Source: Thermoplasmata archaeon (GTDB lineage Archaea; Thermoplasmatota; Thermoplasmata; Thermoplasmatales; Thermoplasmataceae). Taken from it: a stretch of 32,202 nt of DNA. Both the position numbers and the translations under genes were made by a program. The stretch is from positions 95,093-127,294 of the forward strand of contig JAKATN010000003.1 of the NCBI GenBank assembly GCA_021818715.1, read 5' to 3'. The stretch's first letter is position 1. Every line of letters starts with the position of its first letter. Positions 24,657 through 32,202 of the stretch are shown piece by piece. Below the pieces are notes generated by a model. It was not told where the DNA came from. It was given only the letters and a program-made list of their open reading frames with translations, and did not search any database.

Positions 24657-25034
24657 ATGAAAGTTGGGATAATATTGGGAACAAATGAACTGTCTGGCTT
24701 GATGTTTGCAGCCATAGAAGCGGGAATGAGGACGTCCATGGACGATTCGGTGATCATCTTTGTCACCATGGACGGGGTCAGGGCCTTCCTGAAGGATCCT
24801 GAAATAAAGAAGCAGACAAAGACTTCGGAGATGATAGCCGCGCACGACCCTGACTTCAGGAAGTATCTGAAAGAGGGCAAGGAAAGCGGACTGCTGAAGA
24901 TTTACGTCTGCTATTACGCGGCAGAGGTTTATGACGTTGACAAGAAGGATCTCGACGGCATCGTGGATGACATCTGGGGCATAACAAAGTTCTCCATTGA
25001 GACAGAGGATGCCCAGATAATCCCAATCTGGTGA
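24657..25034 (+). CDS. DsrE-family sulfur-trafficking protein
   Basis: The 125-aa soluble protein fits the DsrE/DsrF-like fold: an N-terminal strand (KVGIILGTNE), a helix, VIIFVTMDGV, and the strand-cysteine element LKIYVCYYAAEVYDV. C85 is the only cysteine, at the position where DsrE proteins carry sulfane sulfur as a persulfide. It probably passes sulfur to or from DsrC. Only one copy is present, not the heterohexameric DsrEFH set of sulfur-oxidising bacteria. ATG 24657 is preferred over GTG 24651, 2 nt after the dsrK stop. Confidence 0.85.
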   Translation: MKVGIILGTNELSGLMFAAIEAGMRTSMDDSVIIFVTMDGVRAFLKDPEIKKQTKTSEMIAAHDPDFRKYLKEGKESGLLKIYVCYYAAEVYDVDKKDLDGIVDDIWGITKFSIETEDAQIIPIW

Positions 25035-25047
25035 GGGGTTGAGAGGA

Positions 25048-25815
25048 ATGAGCGGAAAGGTTTACTTCGTGGGATCAGGCCCGGGAGACCCGGATTACCT
25101 GACATTAAAGGCTCTCAAGCTACTGAGATCTTCAGACCTTGTCATCTATGACGGACTTGTGACTAAGAGCGTGATACAGAAAATACCGAACTCTGTGCAC
25201 AGGCTGGCAATCAGGAAGGACCCGCATGCCAAGGGAATTGCCATGGAGGAGTTCACGAAACTGATGGTGAAGAACGCCATGGCCGGCAAGACCGTTGTCA
25301 GGCTGAAAAGTGGAGATCCCCTGATTTTTGGCAGGACCTGGGAAGAGATAGATACGCTAGAAAATGCCGGGATAAGCTATGAAATCGTTCCGGGAGTATC
25401 TTCAGCGTTCGCCTCTGCAGCGATTTCCAGAACCCCGCTTACTGACCGGAGGTTCTCCTCCTCCATTGCCATAGTGACGGGACATGAAGCTAACGGCAAA
25501 AGCGCATCCAATGTGGACTGGACCCAGCTTGCCAGATCTGTGGACACCCTGATTGTGCTGATGGGTGCATCCACATTATCCAGCTACAGCGAGAAGCTGA
25601 TAGAGGCGGGTGCAGATGGCAACGCGCCGGTAACGGTCGTTTACAATGCCTCAAGGGAAAACCAGAAGGTTATCAGGACAACACTTTCAGGAGCTTCTGG
25701 AGGGATACCACTATACCTCGGGGATCTGTGCACAGTGATCATCAACCTGAGAAACCTTTCCGAAGAAAGATATGACGGGATGATCAGGCTGATCCCGGAG
25801 AGGCCTGTCCCATAG
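25048..25815 (+). CDS. cobA: Uroporphyrinogen-III C-methyltransferase (SUMT)
   Basis: SUMT transfers two methyl groups from S-adenosylmethionine to uroporphyrinogen III to make precorrin-2, the first step to siroheme (or cobalamin). The 255-aa protein carries the family motifs VYFVGSGPGDPDYLTLKAL, VVRLKSGDPLIFGR and VPGVSSAFASAAISRTPLTD, plus TLIVLMGA. The ATG at 25048 follows a GAGGGGTTGAGAGGA ribosome-binding region; TTG 25039 is less likely. It is 13 nt after the DsrE-like gene, so siroheme supply is tied to the reductase. Confidence 0.95.
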   Translation: MSGKVYFVGSGPGDPDYLTLKALKLLRSSDLVIYDGLVTKSVIQKIPNSVHRLAIRKDPHAKGIAMEEFTKLMVKNAMAGKTVVRLKSGDPLIFGRTWEEIDTLENAGISYEIVPGVSSAFASAAISRTPLTDRRFSSSIAIVTGHEANGKSASNVDWTQLARSVDTLIVLMGASTLSSYSEKLIEAGADGNAPVTVVYNASRENQKVIRTTLSGASGGIPLYLGDLCTVIINLRNLSEERYDGMIRLIPERPVP

Positions 25816-25877
25816 ATTTGGTACCCGGAGCCTTACCGGAACCGGAAGGCTCATTTACATTCGAAGGGTGCATTAAG

Positions 25878-26507
25878 ATGGATTTCGTCCCTATAATGCT
25901 GAACGTCTCGGACGTCAGGGTGGTTGTTTTCGGCGGCGGCGAAGCAGCATTCAAGAAGGTGAGGAACCTGGCGCAGCACTGCAGGCAGATCTCCGTTGTC
26001 TCCAGCGAATTCCATCCTGAGTTTGAAGGGCTGAATGCTGATCTTATCAGGGCGGAGATTACAGACGCCGGGGCCGTGGAAAAACATGTCCGGAAAGGAG
26101 ACATGGCCATAATCGCCACCGATGACAGGACTCTGAATACCGAGCTTGCGGCCAGATGCAGGGACCTCGGGATACTGTACAACAGGATAGATGATGATAG
26201 CAGCCCGTTCATCTTCCCCGCATCTTTCGAGATCGGTGGGGCAGTGGTGTCAGTGTCGACCCTCGGGAAGTCCCCCTCCTTTGCCAGATATCTGAGCGAG
26301 CAGCTGAAAGTGCAGGTTTCAGGTTACATAAAGGCCCTGCCGGTTATCGAGACGCTGCGGATCGAGACCAGGGAAAAGGATTTTCATCTCAGATCGGAAT
26401 ACTTCTGGAAACTGCTGCACGAAAAGGATTTCTGGAAATTCATAAACGAGGGTGACGAGAAAGGTGCCTACCGTTTTGGCGTAAGATACCGGGGCAATTT
26501 CTGGTGA
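25878..26507 (+). CDS. Precorrin-2 dehydrogenase / siroheme synthase (Met8/CysG-N family)
   Basis: This family oxidises precorrin-2 with NAD to sirohydrochlorin, and some members also insert iron. The 209-aa protein has the NAD-binding Rossmann start VVVFGGGEAAFKKVRNL and a core of ATDDRTLNTELAARCR, where the aspartates match the catalytic region, then DDSSPFIFPASF. The last 60 residues (from about FHLRSEYFWKLLHEKDFW) diverge. No separate ferrochelatase such as CbiX or SirB is nearby, so this protein may do both steps. ATG 25878 is preferred over the TTG at 25818 because the family fold begins there and GAAGGGTG precedes it. It is the last gene of the dsr operon. Confidence 0.92.
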   Translation: MDFVPIMLNVSDVRVVVFGGGEAAFKKVRNLAQHCRQISVVSSEFHPEFEGLNADLIRAEITDAGAVEKHVRKGDMAIIATDDRTLNTELAARCRDLGILYNRIDDDSSPFIFPASFEIGGAVVSVSTLGKSPSFARYLSEQLKVQVSGYIKALPVIETLRIETREKDFHLRSEYFWKLLHEKDFWKFINEGDEKGAYRFGVRYRGNFW

Positions 26508-26523
26508 AAGGCACGCCTGCCTT
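26508..26523 (+). terminator. Short hairpin after the dsr operon
   Basis: AAGGCA (26508-26513) and TGCCTT (26518-26523) form a 6-bp stem with a 4-nt loop starting at the final stop codon. No T-tract follows directly, so its role as a terminator is uncertain. Confidence 0.35.
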
Positions 26524-26591
26524 CTGAAATGAGGAAACAATGCCTGTCTTTCAGGTTGAAGAAAAAGAAAGCGAAATTACATTTAGAATCT

Positions 26592-26617
26592 ATATAAAAA
26601 TGGAAAATATAAAAATA
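26592..26617 (-). terminator. T-rich terminator of the SatP-type transporter
   Basis: The minus strand after the stop at 26624 reads TTATTTTTATATTTTCCATT then TTTATA, a T-rich tract of the kind that ends archaeal transcripts, and similar to the T-tract at 17725-17740. Confidence 0.5.
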
Positions 26618-26623
26618 AGAAGA

Positions 26624-27271
26624 TCAGGCATTCTTCTTCTGCCCGATCGGGAAAAGCGGAATTGGGGCTTTGAACCCTGCAACCTTCCATCTGTCGTTTA
26701 TAATCACTGCGGCCGCAAGCCATGAAGTGAAGATCACGTCAATCAGCCCGAGATACCCGGCGTAAACCACGGATGATGCCAGACTGGTTCCAAAGATGGT
26801 GTTCCCTGTGGTGCCGTTGAATGAAAGCAGCGGTATGGCCCACATTATGAAGACCAGCAGCAGGAAGAACAGCATGAGGTTGTGCGCGACGGTCATCTTG
26901 AAGCTGGCAATCCAGTAGAAGAAGGTCATGAACACAAATGCCAGCGCCATCATTCCGATCACGTGCGCGTGCATGGCATCCGTCACGGACGAAGGGAACA
27001 TCCACAGGAAAATTGTCATGAAGCCGAATGTCAGGAAGAAGGCCGAATAGGTTCCAAATGCAGTGGCGCCAAAGGTGTTGCCGTTGTTGTACTCCCAGAT
27101 GCTTGCTATCAGGAGAAAGAGCCCGCTGAATGCCAGAGCCGGTGCAGCCATGGCAAGATGCTCTCCCCAGCTAAATCCCCCCACAGCATAAATGGACAGA
27201 ATCATCAGTCCAAATCCGTACGCAAAAATTCCGAGTGCCGTGGGATCTCCTTTCTTAAGTTCTTCAGCCAT
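26624..27271 (-). CDS. GPR1/FUN34/YaaH-family (SatP-type) acetate/succinate transporter
   Basis: This six-helix membrane family carries acetate, succinate and similar acids, often with protons. The 215-aa protein has the N-terminal family signature GDPTALGIFAYGFGLMI, an internal IWEYNNGNTFGATAFGTYSAF and six hydrophobic helices. In an acidophile it could handle weak acids and protect against their uncoupling effect. ATG 27271 is preferred over GTG 27280, and ATTATAATG lies about 16-24 nt upstream. The gene converges on the dsr operon; the link is not obvious. Direction of transport cannot be told. Confidence 0.92.
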   Translation of the reverse strand: MAEELKKGDPTALGIFAYGFGLMILSIYAVGGFSWGEHLAMAAPALAFSGLFLLIASIWEYNNGNTFGATAFGTYSAFFLTFGFMTIFLWMFPSSVTDAMHAHVIGMMALAFVFMTFFYWIASFKMTVAHNLMLFFLLLVFIMWAIPLLSFNGTTGNTIFGTSLASSVVYAGYLGLIDVIFTSWLAAAVIINDRWKVAGFKAPIPLFPIGQKKNA

Positions 27272-27436
27272 TTTAATCACTCAAGCATTATAATGCCTGA
27301 TGTTTCATTGCTTCAGAAGTATTAACAGGAATACCGTACAGGTAAAGCTTTTTCTTGCTATGGAGAGAGCCGGAATTTACTGGGTTTCCGGGCATATTGC
27401 CTGTTACCCCGGTTCATGGCTAAGCTACGAATGGAC

Positions 27437-29122
27437 TCAATTCCTGATGCGGAGCATGCGGGCGATGGAATCGTAAGCCATGTAGATGAACACCAGAGGC
27501 GAGATGCCCGTGACACTGTGTTTTGTGGACCATTCTATTTCCTTGTTCAGGTAGGTGAGGTGATTGCCCCAGTTATTCTTTCCAGGTATAGTATCTCCAT
27601 GAGTGTACGAAACAATATTTTCAGCAATGGATCGGGCATTTTCCTCCGAGATTGATCCGTTCCTGGCGGATTTCCGGATCATCATTAGCCCAGCAGTGTA
27701 CGTCGCATGTTCAATGTCGGCTCTGCTCATGGTGTCCGTCTCATAGTTCAGGAAGTCCCTCCAGGATTTCCCCCTTTCGAGGAGCCAGTAATAGTCCATA
27801 AATTTCCTGGCGAGAATCTTTATCCCATATTTTTCGGAATACTCATAATAAAGCGATCCTGGGTCAAGGAACGGAGTCAGCGGCGATATGAATGAACGCA
27901 TGTCCATGCCATTCCGGTTGAACCTGCTATCAAGGGATTCTGTATAACGGACGTCGTCCATAACGTCCTTTTCGGTCTGGTGCGGAAGCCCTATGGTGAA
28001 ATAGGCGTCAAATTTCCTGCAGCCTGACTTTGAGGCGGCTTCTATGCTCTTCTCAAGGTCATGATTGGTGTACGTCTTCCCTGCCTCCCTCCTTATTCTT
28101 TCGGAGGATGATTCAGGCGAAATCTCTGCGCTGTACTCAGGGATGGTACTGTTCAGCGTGCTGAGGTAGTCGGGCGGCGGAGGTACGAAGTACTCTGTCA
28201 GAACAGGGATGTCAATCTTTCTCTCCCTGATTTCACGGAACAGCTTTGAGTAATATTTCTCGCCCGCTGCGTACAGGTCGCCGGCTATAAAAACCGGTGA
28301 TCCGATCACATCCTGAACCAGTTCCATCTCCTCAGCGACCCTTGACGGGTCACGGAACATGGGCGATGTCGATCCATAATTGGTGCTATAGGCAAAATTG
28401 GAACCGCCGCAGAACCCGCAATTGAACTGGCACCCATGCTCTATCAGCGTGAAGGCTTCAGGATTCCTCAACCAGCCATAATAGGGCATGTGACCGAGTA
28501 TATCGCCGTGGCGCAGGGTGTTTTTTGCCAGGATTTCATAATTTATGAAGAGTTTTTTCAAGTCCTCTGGAGAGTTGCTGCGCCGGTTCTCCCTGATCTT
28601 TCCTGCGTCCCGGTAGACCAGGTTATTCACATCCGTGACAGCCTTCCCGCTTTCAACTGCATTGGACAGGTCTACTATGGGCTGCTCCTGAAGATCCCCT
28701 GCCAGAATGTAGTCGACCCATGGCATTTCCATCATTATTTCCTGCCTGAAATATGTGGCGGAAAAGCCGCCAAGAAGTATCTTGGAATTGGGGTGCAATT
28801 CCCTTATAATTCTTGATATCTCATAGGCTCCTTGAGCATGGGGGAGCCAGTGTAGATCGAGAGCATAAATGTCAGAGTGAATTTTTCTCAGGAAGTCCCT
28901 GATATCAAACCTGTCGCTTGCAAGCATGTGGACAGCAGTATTGCATATTGTCGCATCCAGGCCGTTCACCGTGAGTGAAGACAGCATGCTGAGGAATCCT
29001 ATGGGGTACATCTCAAAAACAGGGGTGGATGGCACAACGTCGCTGATTGGCCCGGGCCTTAGTTCGCGCTTCCTGAAGTCATATATGCTTGGGGGGTGGA
29101 CAAAGCAGACGTTGAGCTTCAT
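27437..29122 (-). CDS. B12-binding-like/radical SAM protein, Ta0216-type
   Basis: The 561-aa protein has an N-terminal Rossmann-like region resembling the B12-binding domain (about 1-150) and a radical SAM core with CQFNCGFC (C231, C235, C238), the CxxxCxxC site for a [4Fe-4S] cluster that cleaves S-adenosylmethionine. The cobalamin motif DxHxxG is degraded: the matching place reads DLHWLPHAQG (89-98), so cobalamin binding is doubtful. The build matches what I recall of a Thermoplasma family (Ta0216) of unknown substrate. It is a single minus-strand gene with no operon partners, so the pathway cannot be inferred. Confidence 0.88.
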   Translation of the reverse strand: MKLNVCFVHPPSIYDFRKRELRPGPISDVVPSTPVFEMYPIGFLSMLSSLTVNGLDATICNTAVHMLASDRFDIRDFLRKIHSDIYALDLHWLPHAQGAYEISRIIRELHPNSKILLGGFSATYFRQEIMMEMPWVDYILAGDLQEQPIVDLSNAVESGKAVTDVNNLVYRDAGKIRENRRSNSPEDLKKLFINYEILAKNTLRHGDILGHMPYYGWLRNPEAFTLIEHGCQFNCGFCGGSNFAYSTNYGSTSPMFRDPSRVAEEMELVQDVIGSPVFIAGDLYAAGEKYYSKLFREIRERKIDIPVLTEYFVPPPPDYLSTLNSTIPEYSAEISPESSSERIRREAGKTYTNHDLEKSIEAASKSGCRKFDAYFTIGLPHQTEKDVMDDVRYTESLDSRFNRNGMDMRSFISPLTPFLDPGSLYYEYSEKYGIKILARKFMDYYWLLERGKSWRDFLNYETDTMSRADIEHATYTAGLMMIRKSARNGSISEENARSIAENIVSYTHGDTIPGKNNWGNHLTYLNKEIEWSTKHSVTGISPLVFIYMAYDSIARMLRIRN

Positions 29123-29284
29123 GTTGAGGGAATCTTTCCATGTCTAATCACCATGCTACCTAATCTGGTAGGTAATTGGAGGGGGAACTGCATGTTCACA
29201 TGAATTGGCAGCATTTTGAAGAGCCGACCTGCCCTCATTCTAAAATGAAATGGCCATCGCGAATGTGTTGTGTTGAATAAATAC

Positions 29285-29560
29285 TTAAACAGAATGTAGC
29301 TTGAGCTTTTCCGCTTCCTCATCCCTGGCTATGACTCTCCATGTCCTGTAACTTGATCTGCTGTCTTCAAGGAATTTCCTTATGAGAGGAAAATCCTCCT
29401 CTCTCACAATGAAATTGCCATCCTCATACCTGATTGCAGGTATGGAATCCAGCAGACCTTTCACTTTGTCTTTCACTTTGTAATGGTATTTTCCATAATT
29501 GGAAGCTGATCTGTAACCGTAAAGCTTCCTGTATATCCTGGCCTGTTCCCTTCTCTCCAT
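29285..29560 (-). CDS. Small basic hypothetical protein
   Basis: A 91-aa protein with no family I recognise. The N-terminal half is basic and tyrosine-rich (MERREQARIYRKLYGYRSAS, then YGKYHYKVKDKVKGLLD) and the C-terminal half is acidic/basic (NFIVREEDFPLIRKFLED). It may be a small nucleic-acid-binding protein, but that is weak inference from charge. ATG 29560 is chosen over a longer frame from 29650 because AGAAGGAAAGG precedes it and the upstream extension is hydrophobic and unlike the rest. It borders the mobile-element remnant. Confidence 0.6.
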   Translation of the reverse strand: MERREQARIYRKLYGYRSASNYGKYHYKVKDKVKGLLDSIPAIRYEDGNFIVREEDFPLIRKFLEDSRSSYRTWRVIARDEEAEKLKLHSV

Positions 29561-29701
29561 GCCTTTCCTTCTGAAAGGTATCCACACATGTACAAGAATA
29601 GCTGTCTCCAACGATATTGAGTGCACAAACATGCAAATACTATTTTGCAAATAGTACTCTGAATCGGCATAGCATTAACGCTGTAAACACAAGATCTAAA
29701 A

Positions 29702-30620
29702 ATGTAAAATCCCGAAGGTGGGGCAGGAATTACAAGGATGCAACAATCTGGAAGAAATACAACGAGGAACTGTTCTAAAGGGAATTTTCTTTTTCGATCT
29801 GGATTTCGTGGATCAGTGGAATGCGTAGCTGAAGGGGGATGAATGATGGAAAGAGGGGATCGCCATTCCTCTTCCCTGAATCGTTCATGCAGTTCATGAT
29901 GCTGTGGAAACAGTATCTTGACTGCAGGGAACTTGAAGGAATGGCATGATCACTGAAGGATCTCAACATTATACCCGAATATGGTGATTACACAACCATA
30001 TGGTATCGCATTCATGAAAAGAAACCTGACCTGGACATATCAGGTATGGAATACGCGGAGATCGGCACAGTACAGGGTTGAAGACAAACAACGCCGGATC
30101 ATACCGCATCATGAAATACGGTGATCCGGATGCAGGGAAAAGAAAACATCCCGTTGTCATAATAACGGCAGATGTCAGGACAGGGAAAATAATCGGGATG
30201 GAATCTCACGTGGAGGGTACCGGACCATCGGAACCCGAGACGGCATCCATGCATGTGAGAGAGGCAGTAATGAAAGGAGTAAGGGTGAAGGGATTCTACG
30301 GTGACGGTGCATTCGACGTGAATGATCTTTTCGATCTGATGCACTCAATCGGTGCAAAGCCCGTCATTAAGATAAGGAAGAACGCCTCTCCGGGCAGATA
30401 CGTGGGAAGCAGGTACAGGCGGAGGGCCATAAGGGAATACCGGGAGAAAAGATACAGATCATGGGCTGCCGAAAATAATTATGGCATGAGATGGCCCGGA
30501 ACAGAGGGGATATTCTCCGCCGTGAAGAGGAAGTTCGGTGAGAACTGTGTGAGCAGAAACACGGAAGGCCTGGAAGCTGAGGGATGCCAGAGGTTCTGGG
30601 TGTATGATTATATAAATTAG
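29702..30620 (+). pseudogene. Decayed IS4/IS5-superfamily DDE transposase
   Basis: The intact last 180 codons (from about 30078) show a DDE transposase end with GFYGDGAFDVNDLFD (second Asp region) and NYGMRWPGTEGIFSAVKRKF (Glu region, Y-R-E-K-like). Before it, the DNA still encodes recognisable pieces such as KKYNEELF, FFFDLDFVDQWNA, FPESFMQF and YGDYTTIWYRIHEKKPDLDI, but in changing frames with stops. The first catalytic aspartate region is damaged: AEIGTVQG has lost the GTDGTG type motif at a deletion/frameshift near 30070. The element is therefore inactive. The boundaries of the IS could not be set. Confidence 0.8.
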
Positions 30621-30738
30621 GGGGCCAAGAAGGAGGTGAAGGCAGTGAACTGAGCGATGACTGAGGGAAAACAAGAAAATGTCGCATTATGTGCGGGTGC
30701 CGGGAGGATTTGTTAAACAGAGCATCGCGAATGGCAAG

Positions 30739-30747
30739 ATTTATCTA
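30739..30747 (+). promoter_or_regulatory. Candidate TATA box of the HxlR-type regulator
   Basis: ATTTATCTA lies 21-29 nt before the GTG at 30768, the distance for a leaderless archaeal transcript; no Shine-Dalgarno sequence is present. Confidence 0.45.
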
Positions 30748-30767
30748 ATGTGATTTAATGAATCGCC

Positions 30768-31139
30768 GTGAGTGTATCCCCAGTTAAACTGGACAACAGT
30801 GCGCTTATCCACCAGTCCATCCCGCTGGTAGAGGCCGTTAAGGAGATAGGAGGCGCATGGAAACTCATAGTCATCAGATCGCTTCAGGATGGCCCTGCAG
30901 GATTCAACCAGCTTATGCGAATAACCGGAAACAGTAACCCCAAGAGCCTTTCCAGGACCCTGAGGGAACTTGAAGAGATGGGAATCATAAACCGCACCGT
31001 CGTGAGCACCAAGCCATTCAGGGTGGAATATTCTCTTGGCGAGAAGGGGAGGTCTCTCGGCAGTGCCCTTGAGGAGCTCAGGAAATGGGGAGAGTACTGG
31101 GCGCTTGGAAACGAGCAGACTGTAAGGCTGGAAAACTGA
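30768..31139 (+). CDS. HxlR-family winged-helix transcriptional regulator
   Basis: The 123-aa protein matches the HxlR pattern: EIGGAWKLIVIRSLQDGPAG, FNQLMRITGNSNPKSLSRTL, RELEEMGIINRTV and PFRVEYSLGEKG with RKWGEYW near the end. HxlR proteins are small dimeric regulators, often of redox or aldehyde stress genes. The N-terminal cysteine common in redox-sensing members is absent. It starts with GTG and lies between two transposase remnants, so it may have been carried in or may be a survivor of local deletions. No adjacent target gene is visible. Confidence 0.9.
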   Translation: MSVSPVKLDNSALIHQSIPLVEAVKEIGGAWKLIVIRSLQDGPAGFNQLMRITGNSNPKSLSRTLRELEEMGIINRTVVSTKPFRVEYSLGEKGRSLGSALEELRKWGEYWALGNEQTVRLEN

Positions 31140-31568
31140 TAACTGGCAGATGTTTCCCTTTGCTTTCCTTTTTATGTAAACGAATCTGTTTTCCTGCCGC
31201 ACCATGTGGCTTAGCCCCTAAGTGCGAATTACTTCAATTGCAACACTCAAAGCCTGATCTTTGAACCTGCCTGCTGGCTCCCAGCTCTCGGAATGGAAAA
31301 TATATTCCATCACAGCAGGTACCGCCTATCCTGTGGAGTTAATGAGTCCTCCGGCTCGTTATCCCGTGAAGAGTTTTGTTCACTCCCTCGAGGAATACTG
31401 ATGAAAAATTGCCGCTTTGGAGTTTGACCATGGAATGATCTTAGTGCGGAAAAGCCCCTTATGTGCGCATTCCAGAAATACTATAATGAGATTATAAGGA
31501 ACAGGTATAGAGGAACACGGAAAATAAAGAAAAACCTATTGTACCTGAACTCCGCCCTCTTAGGCACA
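31140..31568. other. Intergenic stretch without a gene, likely mobile-element debris
   Basis: About 430 bases with no convincing reading frame. It carries short repeated elements (given separately) and ends at the damaged transposase. A T-rich stretch just after the HxlR stop (about 31155-31176) may end that transcript. Confidence 0.4.
31213..31471. repeat. Degenerate direct repeat, possible IS-end remnant
   Basis: AGCCCCTAAGTGCGAATT (31213-31230) and AGCCCCTTATGTGCGCATT (31453-31471) match at about 15 of 19 places and have the same orientation. Related but weaker pieces are GCCCTCTTAGGCACAC at the transposase end (near 31555) and GCATTATGTGCGGG near 30683. They may be remains of insertion-sequence ends. 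Confidence 0.35.
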
Positions 31569-32202
31569 CTATTTCAAGCCCGATCCCTTGAATATCTCCT
31601 TCTGCCTGGCTGTGCGCTCTGTCTCCACGATGCTGCCATCTGACAGCTTTACCCTGGAAAGTTTTTCAAGTTCCAGAACCATCTTCTCAACGGAGTACTT
31701 CTTTAACAGTCCTGAATCATTCATTCTTTTCTCCATGCTCATGTTGTCTGAATCTAATCGGATCCAGTACACCCTTGTCCTTGTAACATGGAATACCGGG
31801 TATGCTGAGATCAACCTGTGAATCGTGCAGTGATGCTGAGGTAACCACAAATTCCATTATGAGTGGAATGTCTGTCCCCTGTACAGTATGAAGCTTGTTT
31901 CCGAAATGTGTTGTACTGTTCTTCTTTGCCCATGTGTCATCTTTGGATCTCCTTGTCTTTCCATATTTGCTTTCTTCCCTTCTCAATCTTTTCTTCTCTA
32001 TATTCCTGATCTTTGCCTGCCTCTTCTCTTCCCTTGTCATACTTTTCTTTGTGGCTGATGCGGATTCATCTTTCGTCATTTCCGCAGATTCCGGATCCAC
32101 AGGAACAGGCGGTTTCTTCCTTCCATGCTTGCCGGGATCGGATTCAACGAATGTGGCATCCTGCACCATTCCCTTCTTTATTGAGATACCACGTTCTTCA
32201 AA
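31569..32202 (-). pseudogene. Broken IS5-type transposase (continues off the right edge)
   Basis: Reading on the minus strand from the window edge, the frame has GMVQDATFVESDPGKHGRKK, a lysine/arginine-rich stretch, then TRRSKDDTWAKKNSTTHFGN and KLHTVQGTDIPLIMEFVVTS followed by ASLHDSQVDLS, typical of IS5-family transposases. It then breaks at about 31790: the family's next part (DKGY and the Glu/YREK segment) is missing and a different frame continues with KKYSVEKMVLELEKLSRVKL and TERTARQKEIFKGSGLK, a typical tail of such proteins. An internal deletion with frameshift thus removed the third catalytic residue. It is a different family from the upstream transposase remnant. Confidence 0.8.

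Noticed and set aside
1-32202. CRISPR arrays, tRNA or rRNA genes
   Set aside because: Reading both strands by eye showed no regularly spaced repeats, no convincing T-arm signature of a tRNA and no rRNA-like stretch. A covariance-model scan would be needed to exclude a tRNA fully.

Overview
The window looks like chromosomal DNA of an acidophilic or thermophilic archaeon of the order Thermoplasmatales (class Thermoplasmata). Three things suggest this: archaeal information genes (archaeosine tRNA-ribosyltransferase TgtA, the recycling ATPase ABCE1/Rli1, Pth2-type peptidyl-tRNA hydrolase), the archaeal ether-lipid enzyme CarS, and TATA-like boxes sitting about 25 nt before several start codons, as expected for leaderless archaeal transcripts. 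The placement comes from protein families, not from an rRNA gene; no rRNA, tRNA or CRISPR array was seen.

Layout. 1-6167 (minus): a UvrD-like helicase running off the left edge, tgtA, ABCE1 and a small conserved protein, tightly packed and overlapping. 6310-7332 (plus): dihydropteroate synthase, convergent with an acyl-CoA dehydrogenase (7325-8515, minus). 8667-10160 (minus): an overlapping run of pth2, carS and an HTH-CBS regulator. 10361-12125 (plus): a membrane protein with a sequon-rich extracellular domain and an AbrB-PhoU regulator. 12115-17021 (minus): metallo-beta-lactamase-fold hydrolase, AMP-forming acyl/acetoacetyl-CoA synthetase, and the two subunits of an ADP-forming acyl-CoA synthetase. 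17109-18394 (minus): a CDGSH iron-sulfur protein with a puzzling start and a DUF981-like membrane protein.

The centrepiece is 18705-26507. A cysteine-rich Bat-type (HTH_10) regulator is divergent from a compact plus-strand sulfite-reductase operon: dsrC, a zinc-ribbon protein, dsrA, dsrB, dsrM, dsrK, a DsrE-like protein, then uroporphyrinogen-III methyltransferase and precorrin-2 dehydrogenase for making siroheme. Most junctions are 4-8 nt overlaps or gaps under 15 nt. The likely circuit is: the last two enzymes make siroheme, DsrAB reduces sulfite (or runs in reverse) with DsrC as sulfur carrier, and DsrMK couples DsrC disulfide/trisulfide chemistry to membrane quinones. No sat, apr, qmo or dsrJOP genes are in the window, so this is a minimal version. 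DsrB carries a complete Cx5C/Cx3C siroheme-cluster motif, unlike the usual DsrB pattern.

After the operon come a SatP-type acetate/succinate transporter and a Ta0216-like radical SAM protein (both minus). The right end (29.7-32.2 kb) is a decayed mobile-element zone: two different broken DDE transposases flank a HxlR-family regulator, with degenerate short repeats.

Metabolically, the acyl-CoA dehydrogenase, acyl-CoA synthetases, ADP-forming synthetase and organic-acid transporter fit a heterotroph that oxidises peptides or organic acids, and the dsr operon would add a sulfur-based electron sink or source.
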